NCBI GenBank assembly: GCA_025057335.1
Contig: JANWXG010000091.1
Coordinates: 1 to 8,913 of the forward strand
Origin: a bacterium
Lineage (GTDB): Bacteria; Armatimonadota; HRBIN16
Direction: 5' to 3'
Length of the DNA: 8,913 nucleotides
Under the pieces are notes generated by a model that saw nothing but the letters and a program-made list of their open reading frames with translations, was not told where the DNA came from and searched no databases. Made by a program: the position numbers and the translations under genes. Positions 1 through 6,155 of the stretch are shown piece by piece (within the stretch, counting starts at the first letter, position 1; the number at the start of each line of letters is the position of its first letter).

Positions 1-1
1 G

Positions 2-589
2 GAGATGCTTGCCCTACACCCCGCGACCGCCCGACACCTCTGTCGCAAACTGTGTGTGTACTTTCTGGGACATGCACCAGAAGCGGTAGTGCGCCGCCTG
101 AGCGAGGCGTATCTGCACACGGGTGGCGAGATGGGCGCGGTGCTGCGCGAGCTGCTGCTCTCGGAGGAGGTGTTGCACGCACCTCCGGCTTTCAAACGCC
201 CGTTGGATTACCTCGTTTCCTCCCTGCGCGCACTGCAGGCGTTCACTGACGGCAACCTTCCCCTGCAAGAGCATCTGGAAAAGATGGGACAGCCACTTTA
301 CGGCTGGCCCCTGCCCGACGGCTACCCGCAGGGCGAGGCGGCCTGGAAAGGCACCCTGCTAGCGCGATGGAACTTCGCCTTAGCACTGTGCGCGAACGCG
401 ATACGGGGGACGTGGGTAGATCTGCCAGCGCTGGTGGGAACGCGCCCTCCTAGGGAGGCGTTGATGGAGGCGATTTTCTGCCTGCCATCTGACACGCCCG
501 CGCTGCGCCCCCTGCGCGAACGGTTGCACGGCTCCCTGTCACAGCAAGCCGCCCTGCTCCTCGCCTCGCCACGGTTCCAGTGGCGATGA
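2..589 (+). CDS. DUF1800 family protein, C-terminal part (5' end outside window)
   Basis: The reading frame is open from the first bases of the window to TGA at 587-589, so this is the last ~195 residues of a longer protein; the ATG at 5 is probably internal. The visible part matches the C-terminal end of DUF1800 (PF08811) proteins as I know them: an opening HPATARHLCRKLCVYF segment, FKRPLDYLVSSLRAL in the middle, then GQPLYGWPLPDGYP, LLARWNFALAL, and a final LLLASPRFQWR like the family's usual 'LLASPEFQ' ending. DUF1800 proteins are several hundred residues long, have no firmly established enzymatic role, and often sit beside a DUF1501 gene. No DUF1501 gene follows here; the next 1.1 kb is repeats. 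Family assignment is from motif memory; function is unknown. Confidence 0.85.
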   Translation, partial: EMLALHPATARHLCRKLCVYFLGHAPEAVVRRLSEAYLHTGGEMGAVLRELLLSEEVLHAPPAFKRPLDYLVSSLRALQAFTDGNLPLQEHLEKMGQPLYGWPLPDGYPQGEAAWKGTLLARWNFALALCANAIRGTWVDLPALVGTRPPREALMEAIFCLPSDTPALRPLRERLHGSLSQQAALLLASPRFQWR

Positions 590-762
590 GGCAAATCTCA
601 GCGGGGCGGTAGCTGCCTCGCGGTCACGCGGAACGCGGGAGGGAACTCGCAAACATACTTCGCCTATAACATAGATACCGTGTCGACTGCCGCGTGCGCT
701 GAGCAATAGACGCTGTTGCAGGCACTGCAGGGCAGAGGCAGTGGTTTCTGCATGGGCAACAT

Positions 763-852
763 GGAGGGCGGACCTCTTAGTGAGTTGAAAAGCTCCTCTG
801 CTTCCCCCGTGTCGAGAAGAAGGACGGCTCGGCGGGAGCCTCGCCCTCCAGA
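763..852 (+). repeat. 90-bp dispersed element, copy 1
   Basis: Starts GGAGGGCGGACCTC and ends GAGCCTCGCCCTCCAGA, so its ends are near-inverted repeats (GGAGGGCG against CGCCCTCC). An internal hairpin GGCTC-GGCGG-GAGCC lies near the 3' end. It aligns without gaps to 1397-1486 with 18 differences in 90. Several differences fall in predicted stems and keep the pairing. Confidence 0.85.
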
Positions 853-885
853 TGTTAGTTGGAAGTGTATGCTGTTTGCCAAAGA

Positions 886-908
886 GAAGCACTCACGTGC
901 TTCACTAC
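886..908 (-). repeat. REP-like hairpin, GAAGCAC subfamily, inverted
   Basis: GAAGCAC, loop TCAC, GTGCTTC, then A and CTAC. On the minus strand this reads GTAG, T, then a 7-bp hairpin, the same layout as the hairpins at 4098 and 4197. GTAG at the foot of a hairpin is the hallmark of REP sequences processed by RAYT-type Y1 transposases. No RAYT gene is in the window. Confidence 0.8.
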
Positions 909-934
909 GAGCCGTGCCAGAGCGCTCTGTGCTG

Positions 935-1049
935 GTAGTAGCGCACGTCAGTGCGCCTTCTGTCGTTCAGAGCCGCGTTCGTAGTAGCGCACGTCAGTGC
1001 GCCTTCTGTCACCGCGTTCGTAGTAGCGCACTTCAGTGCGTCTTCTGTC
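935..1049 (+). repeat. Three direct 30-bp REP-like hairpins (935-964, 981-1010, 1020-1049)
   Basis: Each unit is GTAG, TA, GCGCAC, a four-base loop (GTCA, GTCA, TTCA), GTGCGC or GTGCGT, then CTTCTGTC. The first two are identical over 30 bp; the third has two changes, one turning a G-C stem pair into G-T. The spacers are 16 and 9 bp and both end in CCGCGTTC. The hairpin with a GTAG foot is REP-like. Spacers this short and this similar exclude a CRISPR array. Confidence 0.85.
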
Positions 1050-1079
1050 ACTTTGGGCGCACGCGGATGGTTTCAGGAA

Positions 1080-1105
1080 ATGCTTCGTTCACGCTCAACA
1101 TGACA
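1080..1105 (+). repeat. Half copy of the 52-bp palindrome
   Basis: This 26-bp stretch matches 1323-1348, the right arm of the palindrome at 1294-1345, at 22 of 26 positions. Both contain CGCTCA followed by CATGACA. The left arm is missing. Confidence 0.65.
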
Positions 1106-1106
1106 G

Positions 1107-1139
1107 GGAGACGGCTCGGCAGGAGTCTCGCCCTCCAGA
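1107..1139 (+). repeat. Partial 90-bp element (3' third)
   Basis: Matches the 3' end of the elements at 763 and 1397: an ACGGCTCGGC core, then GGAGTCTCGCCCTCCAGA. The 5' two thirds are absent. Confidence 0.7.
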
Positions 1140-1162
1140 ACAGGTGGAGGATCGTGCTCCTG

Positions 1163-1288
1163 GGATGCGACAGAGCGCATCCCTCCAAGCTATCTCTGAA
1201 TGGGCGTACCCCGTCACGCCCCTGCGGATACGACAGAGCGCATCCCGCCAGCCAATCCCTGGAGGGTCGCGCTCCGTCGCGACCAATA
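1163..1288 (+). repeat. Tandem pair of 63-bp hairpin units
   Basis: Units 1163-1225 and 1226-1288 repeat with a 63-bp period and no gap. The first 21 bp are nearly identical and form GGATGCG-ACAGAG-CGCATCC (one stem base changed in the second unit). The rest has diverged but keeps a second hairpin: GGGCGT / ACGCCC at 1202-1221 in unit 1 and GGTCGCG-CTCCGT-CGCGACC near the end of unit 2. The loops ACAGAG and CTCCGT are near reverse complements, so the two hairpins within a unit look like inverted copies of one ancestral hairpin. Confidence 0.75.
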
Positions 1289-1293
1289 CCTGC

Positions 1294-1345
1294 CATTCTG
1301 AGCGAGGCGAACAATCTCGTAGATGCTTCGCTGTCGCTCAGCATG
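1294..1345. repeat. 52-bp imperfect palindrome (TTCGCTNCGCTCAG-type)
   Basis: The left arm begins CATTCTGAGCGAGGCGAA and the right arm ends CTTCGCTGTCGCTCAGCATG. They pair over about 23 positions with few mismatches around a CGTAG centre. From memory, palindromes of the form TTCTGAGCGNAGCGAA are widespread in thermophilic bacterial genomes. No T-run follows on either strand, so it is not a simple terminator. Confidence 0.8.
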
Positions 1346-1351
1346 ACAACG

Positions 1352-1367
1352 GCGCACTGACGTGCGC
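1352..1367 (-). repeat. REP-like hairpin, GCGCAC subfamily, inverted, foot decayed
   Basis: GCGCAC-TGAC-GTGCGC is the exact reverse complement of the hairpin core at 941-956. The expected foot TACTAC reads TGCTGC here, so GTAG has become GCAG on the minus strand, probably an inactive copy. Confidence 0.7.
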
Positions 1368-1396
1368 TGCTGCTCACACAGCGCCCACGACGATTT

Positions 1397-1486
1397 GGAG
1401 GGCGAACCTCTCGGTGAGCCGAAAAGCCCCCCTGCCTGCCCCTGAACGAGAAGGAGGGCGGTTCGGCGAGAGCCTCGCCCGCCAGA
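1397..1486 (+). repeat. 90-bp dispersed element, copy 2
   Basis: Gapless match to 763-852 (72 of 90). A small hairpin CGG-TGAG-CCG at 1412-1421 corresponds to a weaker but still pairable TAG-TGAG-TTG in copy 1. The 3' hairpin GGTTC-GGCGA-GAGCC keeps its pairing through a G-T wobble. Confidence 0.85.
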
Positions 1487-1621
1487 CACTGCACTACCTC
1501 TGTTTGAAAACATATCTTCGACAGCACACAAGGGCTCTCCTGCCGCATCCTCCTCGCCTCCAGAGGATTTCCGCCCCGTTGCTGTCCGAGGCGAAACAGT
1601 AGCGGAACGGCTTCCTCTTGT

Positions 1622-1669
1622 CCCTGTGGGGCTACAGGGGAACATGGCATGTCTGGCAGGGGCAGACAT
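1622..1669. promoter_or_regulatory. Two adjacent inverted repeats upstream of the cruF promoter
   Basis: CCCTGT-GGGGCT-ACAGGG (1622-1639) is followed by ATGTCTG-GCAGGGG-CAGACAT (1649-1669), a perfect 7-bp inverted repeat with a 7-bp spacer. The second lies immediately upstream of the expected -35 position, centred about 49 bp before the predicted transcription start, where activators and some repressors bind. No T-run follows either, so operator is preferred to terminator. The regulator is unknown. Confidence 0.45.
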
Positions 1670-1672
1670 AGG

Positions 1673-1701
1673 GTGTGTGCGCTTCCGTTTTCAGGTATAA
1701 T
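1673..1701 (+). promoter_or_regulatory. Predicted promoter of the carotenoid cluster
   Basis: A perfect TATAAT lies at 1696-1701. The -35 region (about 1673-1678, GTGTGT) is poor, and there is no TG extension. A poor -35 box next to an inverted repeat would suit an activated promoter. Transcription would start near 1708 and leave a leader of about 33 nt before the ATG at 1741. Confidence 0.6.
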
Positions 1702-1740
1702 TTGGCGGACAGCGAAAACAACAACAGGGCTTTCCAAGAC

Positions 1741-2556
1741 ATGAGAGTGCGCCGAGCAGGCATTTTGTTCTTGTGGCTACATGCCATCGTGGCAGTGTTT
1801 AGCCTCGCGGGCACATGGGGGCTCTACAACCTGCCTCAAGTGCCCGACTGGGATTACACTGCGCTCACCTTCTGGCTGGGCATCAGTAACATCGCGACTG
1901 GAGTACTGGCTGCGCTGCTGCTGATGGCTTCTCGCGAAGGGTGGAAGCCCGCGTTGACCTTGCTGGCGCTGTGCATGGTACTGGCAGGAGGGATGGAGCT
2001 ACTCGGCACGACGACGGGCATCCCGTTCGGAGAGTATTCCTACACTGACCTGCTGGGTCCCAAGTTCCTGGGGCACGTGCCCTACCTCATTCCGCCCTCG
2101 TGGATGATGATGCTCTATCCAGCGATGGTTCTCACGCAGGTGCTGATGCCTCAAGGGTGGCTCCGTCCCGCCCTCGCGGGTCTCCTGCTCACGGTCTGGG
2201 ACTTTGCAATGGACCCCGCCATGACCACAGGCTTCGCCTACTGGCAGTGGCACACGGAGGGCGGATTCTACGGTATGCCCTGGGTGAACTGGTTCGGCTG
2301 GTGGCTGACGGGCACGCTGGTGGCAGCGGCGTTCTGGAAGGTGAGCGCGTGGAGGGGCGAGTGGGAGCCTGCCGCCTTCGCGCTGTACCTGATTCAGGGC
2401 GCGTTCATGGCGGGCTTGGCGTGGCTGTACATGCGTCCGCTCGCGTCGCTGCTGTGGTTGACCTCAGCGGGCGTGGTGACCGTGTTAGTATGGAGGAGGC
2501 TGCGCGCGAGAAGCACATCCCCTGAAGAGGTGTTGGCATGGCACACGTCGTCGTAG
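1741..2556 (+). CDS. cruF: Carotenoid biosynthesis membrane protein, CruF-type hydratase (DUF422)
   Basis: A 271-aa integral membrane protein with about seven or eight hydrophobic segments. Family features are plain: ELLGTTTGIPFGEYSYT (residues 86-102), a WDFAMDP motif (D154, D158), WQW at 168-170, and GFYGMPWVNWFGW (175-187). CruF-family enzymes hydrate the 1',2' double bond of acyclic psi ends, giving a tertiary hydroxyl that can later be glycosylated. The ATG at 1741 is chosen over an in-frame GTG at 1675 because a TATAAT box lies between them and the hydrophobic N-terminus starts at 1741; the SD is weak (CAGGG, about 10 nt upstream). The 3' end overlaps crtI by 19 bp, implying coupled translation. 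A related gamma-carotene or bacterioruberin-type hydratase role is possible; the exact substrate cannot be read from sequence. Confidence 0.9.
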   Translation: MRVRRAGILFLWLHAIVAVFSLAGTWGLYNLPQVPDWDYTALTFWLGISNIATGVLAALLLMASREGWKPALTLLALCMVLAGGMELLGTTTGIPFGEYSYTDLLGPKFLGHVPYLIPPSWMMMLYPAMVLTQVLMPQGWLRPALAGLLLTVWDFAMDPAMTTGFAYWQWHTEGGFYGMPWVNWFGWWLTGTLVAAAFWKVSAWRGEWEPAAFALYLIQGAFMAGLAWLYMRPLASLLWLTSAGVVTVLVWRRLRARSTSPEEVLAWHTSS

Positions 2557-4010
2557 TGGGAGGCGGGGTCGGTGGTCTAGCGACGGCGGCGCGTCTAGCG
2601 CAGAGCGGATACCGCGTCACGCTGCTGGAGCAGCGGGCGCAGCTGGGCGGGCGCGTCAGCGAACTGCGACGCGACGGCTTTCGCTTTGATACTGGTCCCA
2701 CTCTGCTAATGATGCTCGACCCGCTGGAGAAGCTGTTTCGCGACCTACATCGGCGGCTGGAGGACTATCTGCAGCCTGTGCTGTTGACGCCCTCGTATCG
2801 TGTGTTCTACGCCGACGCCACGCGCTTCGACTCATCGCCCTGCATCGCGCACATGGTGCGCGAAATCGCGCATAAGATTTCGCCTGCAGAGGTGCCGGGC
2901 TACCTGCGCCTGATGGCAGACCTGTCGGCGATGCTACACGAGGTGGTGCCCGCTTTCGTGCGGCGCAACTACCGCTCTCCGCTCGATCTGCTGGGGGCGA
3001 GGCAGATAGCCCTGCTGGTGAAGCATCGGCTGTTGGCGAACCTGTATCGGCGCATCCGTCGCTATGCGAGCGACACGCGCCTGCAGATGCTGTTCACTTT
3101 CCAGACGATGTATCTGGGTCTGTCGCCGCTGGAGGCACCCTGGGTGTATGGTATCCTGACCTACATGGAGTCGGGCGAGGGCGTGTGGTTCCCGCGCGGC
3201 GGGATGTATCAACTCGTGCGCGCGCTGGAGCGAGTGGCGCAGGAAGAGGGCGTGCAGATTCGCACGGGCGAGCGCGTAGAGCAGGTGCTGGTGGAGGCAA
3301 ACCGAGCGAAGGGCGTCCGTCTGGCGTCAGGTGAAGAGGTGCGGGCGGAGGTGGTAGTGCTCAACACGGACGTGCCCACTGCCTATGCGAAGCTGTTGCC
3401 CCCCACGCGACAGCAGCAACGCCGATGGCGCAACTCGTGCAGCGCACTGGTGTTCTGCATCGGCTACGAAGGGCAGATGCCTGCGCTGTTGCATCACAAC
3501 GTACACTTCTGCGCCGACTTCGAGCGCAACCTGCGTGAGATTTTCGTGCAGAAGATAGTGCCTGAGGAGCCGTCGTTTTATACCTGCCTGTCGGTGCGCA
3601 CGGAGCCATCGGACGCGCCAGAGGGATGTGAGAACCTGTACGTGCTGGTGCCTGTGCCCAACCGCTCCGGCGAAGATGCGCACGCGGTAGCGGATGAGGT
3701 GCTGGAGAAGGTGCTGTATCGGCTGGAGCGCGAGGCAGGATTGCAGCGGGAACGGGTGCGCTTCGTGGAGAGGATAACGCCCGCCGACTGGGAAGCGATG
3801 GGGCTGTGGCAGGGGGCGGCCTTCGGGCTGAGCCACGACTTCTTCCAGTCTACCTGCTTCCGTCCGTCCAACCGCGCGCCGTTCGAGGGGGTGTATTTTG
3901 TCGGGGCGAGCACGGTGCCCGGCAACGGCATCCCGATGGTGCTGATTTCGGCGGAGCTAGTGCAGCAGCGCATTTGCGAAGAGGTAGGACTGCCCAGAGG
4001 GAAGGGGTAG
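2538..4010 (+). CDS. crtI: CrtI-type phytoene desaturase (FAD-dependent carotenoid oxidoreductase)
   Basis: A 490-aa protein of normal length for bacterial CrtI. The N-terminal dinucleotide-binding fold reads VVGGGVGGLATAARL with the acidic end at E31 (VTLLEQ), then LGGR (36-39) and FDTGPT (50-55). The C-terminal FAD motif is VYFVGASTVPGNGIPMVLIS (452-471). CrtI takes phytoene to lycopene through successive desaturations at the membrane. The ATG at 2538 follows GAAGAGG with 7-nt spacing and lies inside the 3' end of cruF. As the only CrtI-like gene in the cluster, with crtB downstream, phytoene desaturase is the best reading. Its tight pairing with cruF leaves open a CrtD-like 3,4-desaturase, which shares these motifs. 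The PGNGIPMVLIS ending departs from the more usual PGAGIPGV form. Confidence 0.92.
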   Translation: MAHVVVVGGGVGGLATAARLAQSGYRVTLLEQRAQLGGRVSELRRDGFRFDTGPTLLMMLDPLEKLFRDLHRRLEDYLQPVLLTPSYRVFYADATRFDSSPCIAHMVREIAHKISPAEVPGYLRLMADLSAMLHEVVPAFVRRNYRSPLDLLGARQIALLVKHRLLANLYRRIRRYASDTRLQMLFTFQTMYLGLSPLEAPWVYGILTYMESGEGVWFPRGGMYQLVRALERVAQEEGVQIRTGERVEQVLVEANRAKGVRLASGEEVRAEVVVLNTDVPTAYAKLLPPTRQQQRRWRNSCSALVFCIGYEGQMPALLHHNVHFCADFERNLREIFVQKIVPEEPSFYTCLSVRTEPSDAPEGCENLYVLVPVPNRSGEDAHAVADEVLEKVLYRLEREAGLQRERVRFVERITPADWEAMGLWQGAAFGLSHDFFQSTCFRPSNRAPFEGVYFVGASTVPGNGIPMVLISAELVQQRICEEVGLPRGKG

Positions 4011-4020
4011 GGCGCCCATT

Positions 4021-4042
4021 GGAGGCGAGGCTCCCGCCGAGC
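4021..4042 (-). repeat. Partial 90-bp element, inverted
   Basis: The minus strand reads GCTCGGCGGGAGCCTCGCC and ends TCC, matching the 3' hairpin and tail of the element at 763-852 except for one missing base in the CCC run. Confidence 0.65.
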
Positions 4043-4061
4043 TGTCGCGACAGGGGAAAAT

Positions 4062-4083
4062 GCGCACTAAAGTGCGCTACTAC
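4062..4083 (-). repeat. REP-like hairpin, GCGCAC subfamily, inverted
   Basis: GCGCAC-TAAA-GTGCGC, TA, CTAC: the reverse complement of the layout at 935-1049 with a changed loop. Its CTAC foot faces the GTAG foot of the next hairpin across 14 bp, a BIME-like head-to-head pair. Confidence 0.8.
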
Positions 4084-4092
4084 GAACAAAAG

Positions 4093-4290
4093 GGCTTGTA
4101 GTGAAGCACGGCAGTGCTTCCGTTGTGGTGAGTGGAGATTTGACCATCAGGAGGTTCGCCCTATAGGGAGCGTCGGTTGGAGAACGAAAAAGGCTTGTAG
4201 TGAAGCACGGCAGTGCTTCCCTGACGGTGAGTAAAGATTTAACCATCAGGAGGTTTGCCCTCCGGGGAGCATCGGCTGGAGAACGAACCT
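4093..4290 (+). repeat. 99-bp tandem duplication, each unit carrying a REP-like hairpin
   Basis: Units 4093-4191 and 4192-4290 align without gaps at roughly 84% identity, with the first 29 bp identical. Each starts GGCTT, then GTAG, T and GAAGCAC-GGCA-GTGCTTC (4098-4120 and 4197-4219), followed by a GGTGAGT linker and CCATCAGGAGGTT-GCCCT. That last part is the reverse complement of the 5' end of the 90-bp element. The duplicated unit is thus a composite of the two repeat families seen upstream of cruF. Confidence 0.85.
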
Positions 4291-4332
4291 CCCGCCGTCC
4301 CTCTGGGCAGAAGGGCATGAGCAGGGCAAGGC

Positions 4333-5460
4333 ATGATAGCGCAGTGGGTTTTACCGATACTGGCTACTCAAGCGGTGGTGCTGCTGGCGAACCTGTGGCA
4401 CTGGCGCAGGCGGCGTGTGCTGCTGGAGGAGGGCGAGGCACTGCCCCTGTCGGTGAGCGTGCTCATCCCGGTGCGCAACGAGCGGGCGCGACTGCCTCAG
4501 CTAGTGGAGTCGCTGCGTCGTTTGCAGCCGGCGCCGCTGGAGGTCATCCTGTGCGACGACGGTTCTGACGACGGCAGCAGGGAGTGGCTGCGGGAGCGCT
4601 TGCCCCTACACGGGGAGGGGGTGCACCTCAGCTGGTTTCCTGCCCCTCCGAAGCCGGAGGGCTGGGTGGGTAAAAACTGGGCGTGCACTCAGCTGGCGCG
4701 TAAGGCGCAGGGCGACTGGCTGCTTTTTCTGGACGCCGACCTGTGGCTGCACGAGCGGAGCGTGCTGTCCCTCGCGCACGCTATCTGCCGACATGCGAGC
4801 GGCAGCCCCGCCTGGCTGGTGACGGCGATACCGACCTTGCAAGCACAGAGCCTGCCCGTCGGCTTGCTGAAGGCAATGGTGCCCTTCTCGGTGTTCACAC
4901 TATTGCCCCTACGCCTAGCGGAGACGCATCCGCATCCCGCCTTCGCCTTCGCCAACGGACAGGTGATCGCGTTCCCACGAGCCTTCTATCAGCGGGTGCA
5001 GCCCCACGAGCGCGTGCGGGGCGCCGTGCTGGAGGACGTGCAGCTGGCGCGGGTGGTGAAGTCAGAGAGCGGAGAGGTGCGCGTTCTAGATGGACGTGCG
5101 CTGTTCGTGGCGAATATGTATCCGACCTTCGCCGACGCGGTAGACGGCTTTTCCAAGAACGGCGTGGCGATTTGCGGTTCTGTGGGGGGAGCGGTAGCGG
5201 TGTGGCTAGCGCTGCTCACGGTATACCTGCTGCCGATAGCGGAGGCGTTATGGCGCGGCTGGAGCGCGTGGCATATCGCGCACTATGCGCTGAGCAGCCT
5301 GTTGTTCGCCCTGTCGGGCTGGATGGCAGGATTGCCCCTGTGGTATGGGGTGCTGTTTCCGTTCAGCGTGCTCATCGGCGAGGGGGTGTTGTGGCGTTCC
5401 ATCCGCTGGTATCGGCGGGGGGAGGTGCGATGGAAAGGACGCGCCTACCGCGTGTCGTAA
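4333..5460 (+). CDS. Family 2 glycosyltransferase, CruC/CruG-type carotenoid glycosyltransferase
   Basis: A 375-aa membrane-anchored GT-A enzyme: an N-terminal membrane segment (about 2-20), a catalytic domain (about 40-280) and several C-terminal membrane segments (about 285-355). Visible motifs are SVLIPVRNE (42-50), DDGSDDGS (75-82), GWVGKNWAC (110-118), the metal-binding DAD (134-136), ANGQ (207-210), LEDV (233-236) and MYPTFADAVDGFSKN (262-276). The GWVGKNWAC and GFSKN signatures are typical of CruC/CruG-like carotenoid glycosyltransferases. It would add a sugar to the hydroxyl installed by CruF. The ATG at 4333 has CAGGG six nt upstream. Its 3' end overlaps the acyltransferase gene by 31 bp. 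Sugar donor and exact acceptor cannot be deduced. Confidence 0.87.
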   Translation: MIAQWVLPILATQAVVLLANLWHWRRRRVLLEEGEALPLSVSVLIPVRNERARLPQLVESLRRLQPAPLEVILCDDGSDDGSREWLRERLPLHGEGVHLSWFPAPPKPEGWVGKNWACTQLARKAQGDWLLFLDADLWLHERSVLSLAHAICRHASGSPAWLVTAIPTLQAQSLPVGLLKAMVPFSVFTLLPLRLAETHPHPAFAFANGQVIAFPRAFYQRVQPHERVRGAVLEDVQLARVVKSESGEVRVLDGRALFVANMYPTFADAVDGFSKNGVAICGSVGGAVAVWLALLTVYLLPIAEALWRGWSAWHIAHYALSSLLFALSGWMAGLPLWYGVLFPFSVLIGEGVLWRSIRWYRRGEVRWKGRAYRVS

Positions 5461-6155
5461 CGGCGGGAGCGGCAGCGCTTGCCGACGCGCTCATTCGCTG
5501 GAGCGTGCGCTCGCACTTTCGGGCGGTGTATGCGCGTGTGCTCGCTCCGCCTTCGCCTGACCGCGCCGTCATCCTGTTCGCGAACCATCATTCGTGGTGG
5601 GATGGCTACTTGTGCTACACGCTGGGCAGGACGTGGGGCATGCCGATGAACCTGTGGATGGAGGAGTGGAGGTGGTTTCCGCCTTTCTGGGCGCTGGGGG
5701 CGCTGCCGTACCCTACGCACGATGCGAACGTTCGCGCCCGCACGCTGCGGCGGACAGTGCGCCTGCTGCGACAGCCGCCGCGTGTGCTGTTCCTGTTCCC
5801 TGAAGGAGTGATTCATGCAGGCTTCCACTTGCTGCCCTTCGGCAGGTCGCTGCACTGGCTAGCGCAGCAGGTGCCTGAGGTGCAGCTGTTGCCCGCCGCC
5901 ATCGTCATCAGCCACACGCTGCATCAGTACCCGCGTGCCTTTCTGCACGTCGACCTGCCTTTCACATCGCCAGTCTCTTCCCCTTCGGAGTGGCTCCAGC
6001 AGGCTCAGGATAGAATAGCGGCGCTTGTCGAGCGCCTGCGCGAGGAGGCGGAGTGTTGCGACAGCACGGAGAAGGCGCTGGCGGCAGGCTTCTCCATGCT
6101 GGTTCGGGGCAAACCGTCGGTGCACGAGCGATGGTGGGCAAAGGTCGTACCATAA
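5430..6155 (+). CDS. HX4D acyltransferase (PlsC-like), probable carotenoid glycoside acyltransferase
   Basis: A 241-aa protein of the glycerolipid acyltransferase fold. The catalytic HX4D motif is H53-HSWW-D58 in FANHHSWWDGY, and the substrate-binding motif is FPEG at 123-126. The ATG at 5430 sits after a strong GGGGGAGG Shine-Dalgarno with good spacing, inside the 3' end of the glycosyltransferase gene. The same frame is open much further upstream, but that part only shadows the glycosyltransferase. Between a carotenoid-type glycosyltransferase and crtB, the likely role is esterifying the carotenoid-bound sugar with a fatty acyl group, as CruD does in green sulfur bacteria. A general phospholipid acyltransferase is the alternative; the clustering argues against it. 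Confidence 0.85.
   Translation: MERTRLPRVVTAGAAALADALIRWSVRSHFRAVYARVLAPPSPDRAVILFANHHSWWDGYLCYTLGRTWGMPMNLWMEEWRWFPPFWALGALPYPTHDANVRARTLRRTVRLLRQPPRVLFLFPEGVIHAGFHLLPFGRSLHWLAQQVPEVQLLPAAIVISHTLHQYPRAFLHVDLPFTSPVSSPSEWLQQAQDRIAALVERLREEAECCDSTEKALAAGFSMLVRGKPSVHERWWAKVVP

Larger units (their letters stand above)
590..1674. repeat. Gene-free repeat island between DUF1800 gene and carotenoid cluster
   Basis: No believable gene lies here. Open frames on both strands run through the repeats and give Arg/Ser/Pro-rich translations without domain-like pattern. The stretch holds GTAG-footed hairpins (886-908, 935-1049, 1352-1367), a 90-bp element twice (763, 1397) plus a partial copy (1107-1139), a tandem pair of 63-bp hairpin units (1163-1288) and a 52-bp palindrome (1294-1345). 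The parts at 590-762 and 1487-1620 show no recognisable element. GAGGCA at 588-593 can pair with TGCCTC at 613-618, but no T-run follows, so a terminator for the DUF1800 gene cannot be claimed. Confidence 0.8.
4011..4332. repeat. Repeat-filled 322-bp gap inside the carotenoid cluster
   Basis: No gene is visible. The gap contains a partial inverted 90-bp element (4021-4042), an inverted GCGCAC-type REP-like hairpin (4062-4083) and a 99-bp tandem duplication (4093-4290). No convincing -10/-35 pair or T-run terminator is seen. The downstream genes may depend on readthrough from the cruF promoter. Confidence 0.75.

Noticed and set aside
588..618. Terminator after the DUF1800 gene
   Set aside because: The 6-bp GAGGCA/TGCCTC stem has a 19-nt loop and no T-run.
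935..1049. Possible CRISPR array (three 30-bp direct repeats)
   Set aside because: Spacers are 16 and 9 bp and share sequence, the repeats contain a GTAG-footed hairpin, and copies occur singly and inverted elsewhere. This is a REP-like family.
716..1360. Long plus-strand open frame (214 codons) and overlapping frames at 1036-1602 (+) and 1048-1737 (-)
   Set aside because: They run straight through the repeats, overlap one another on both strands, and give low-complexity Arg/Ser/Pro-rich translations with no SD or domain pattern.
1675..1740. GTG start for cruF at 1675
   Set aside because: A perfect TATAAT (1696-1701) lies within that extension, and the conserved hydrophobic N-terminus begins at the ATG at 1741.
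4743..5429. N-terminal extension of the acyltransferase frame
   Set aside because: The upstream part is an Arg/Ala/Gly-rich shadow of the glycosyltransferase gene. A strong SD and ATG at 5430 give a normal-length acyltransferase.
6053..6130. Earlier crtB start at 6053
   Set aside because: The extra residues lie inside the acyltransferase gene and are not CrtB-like; the ATG at 6131 gives the usual length.
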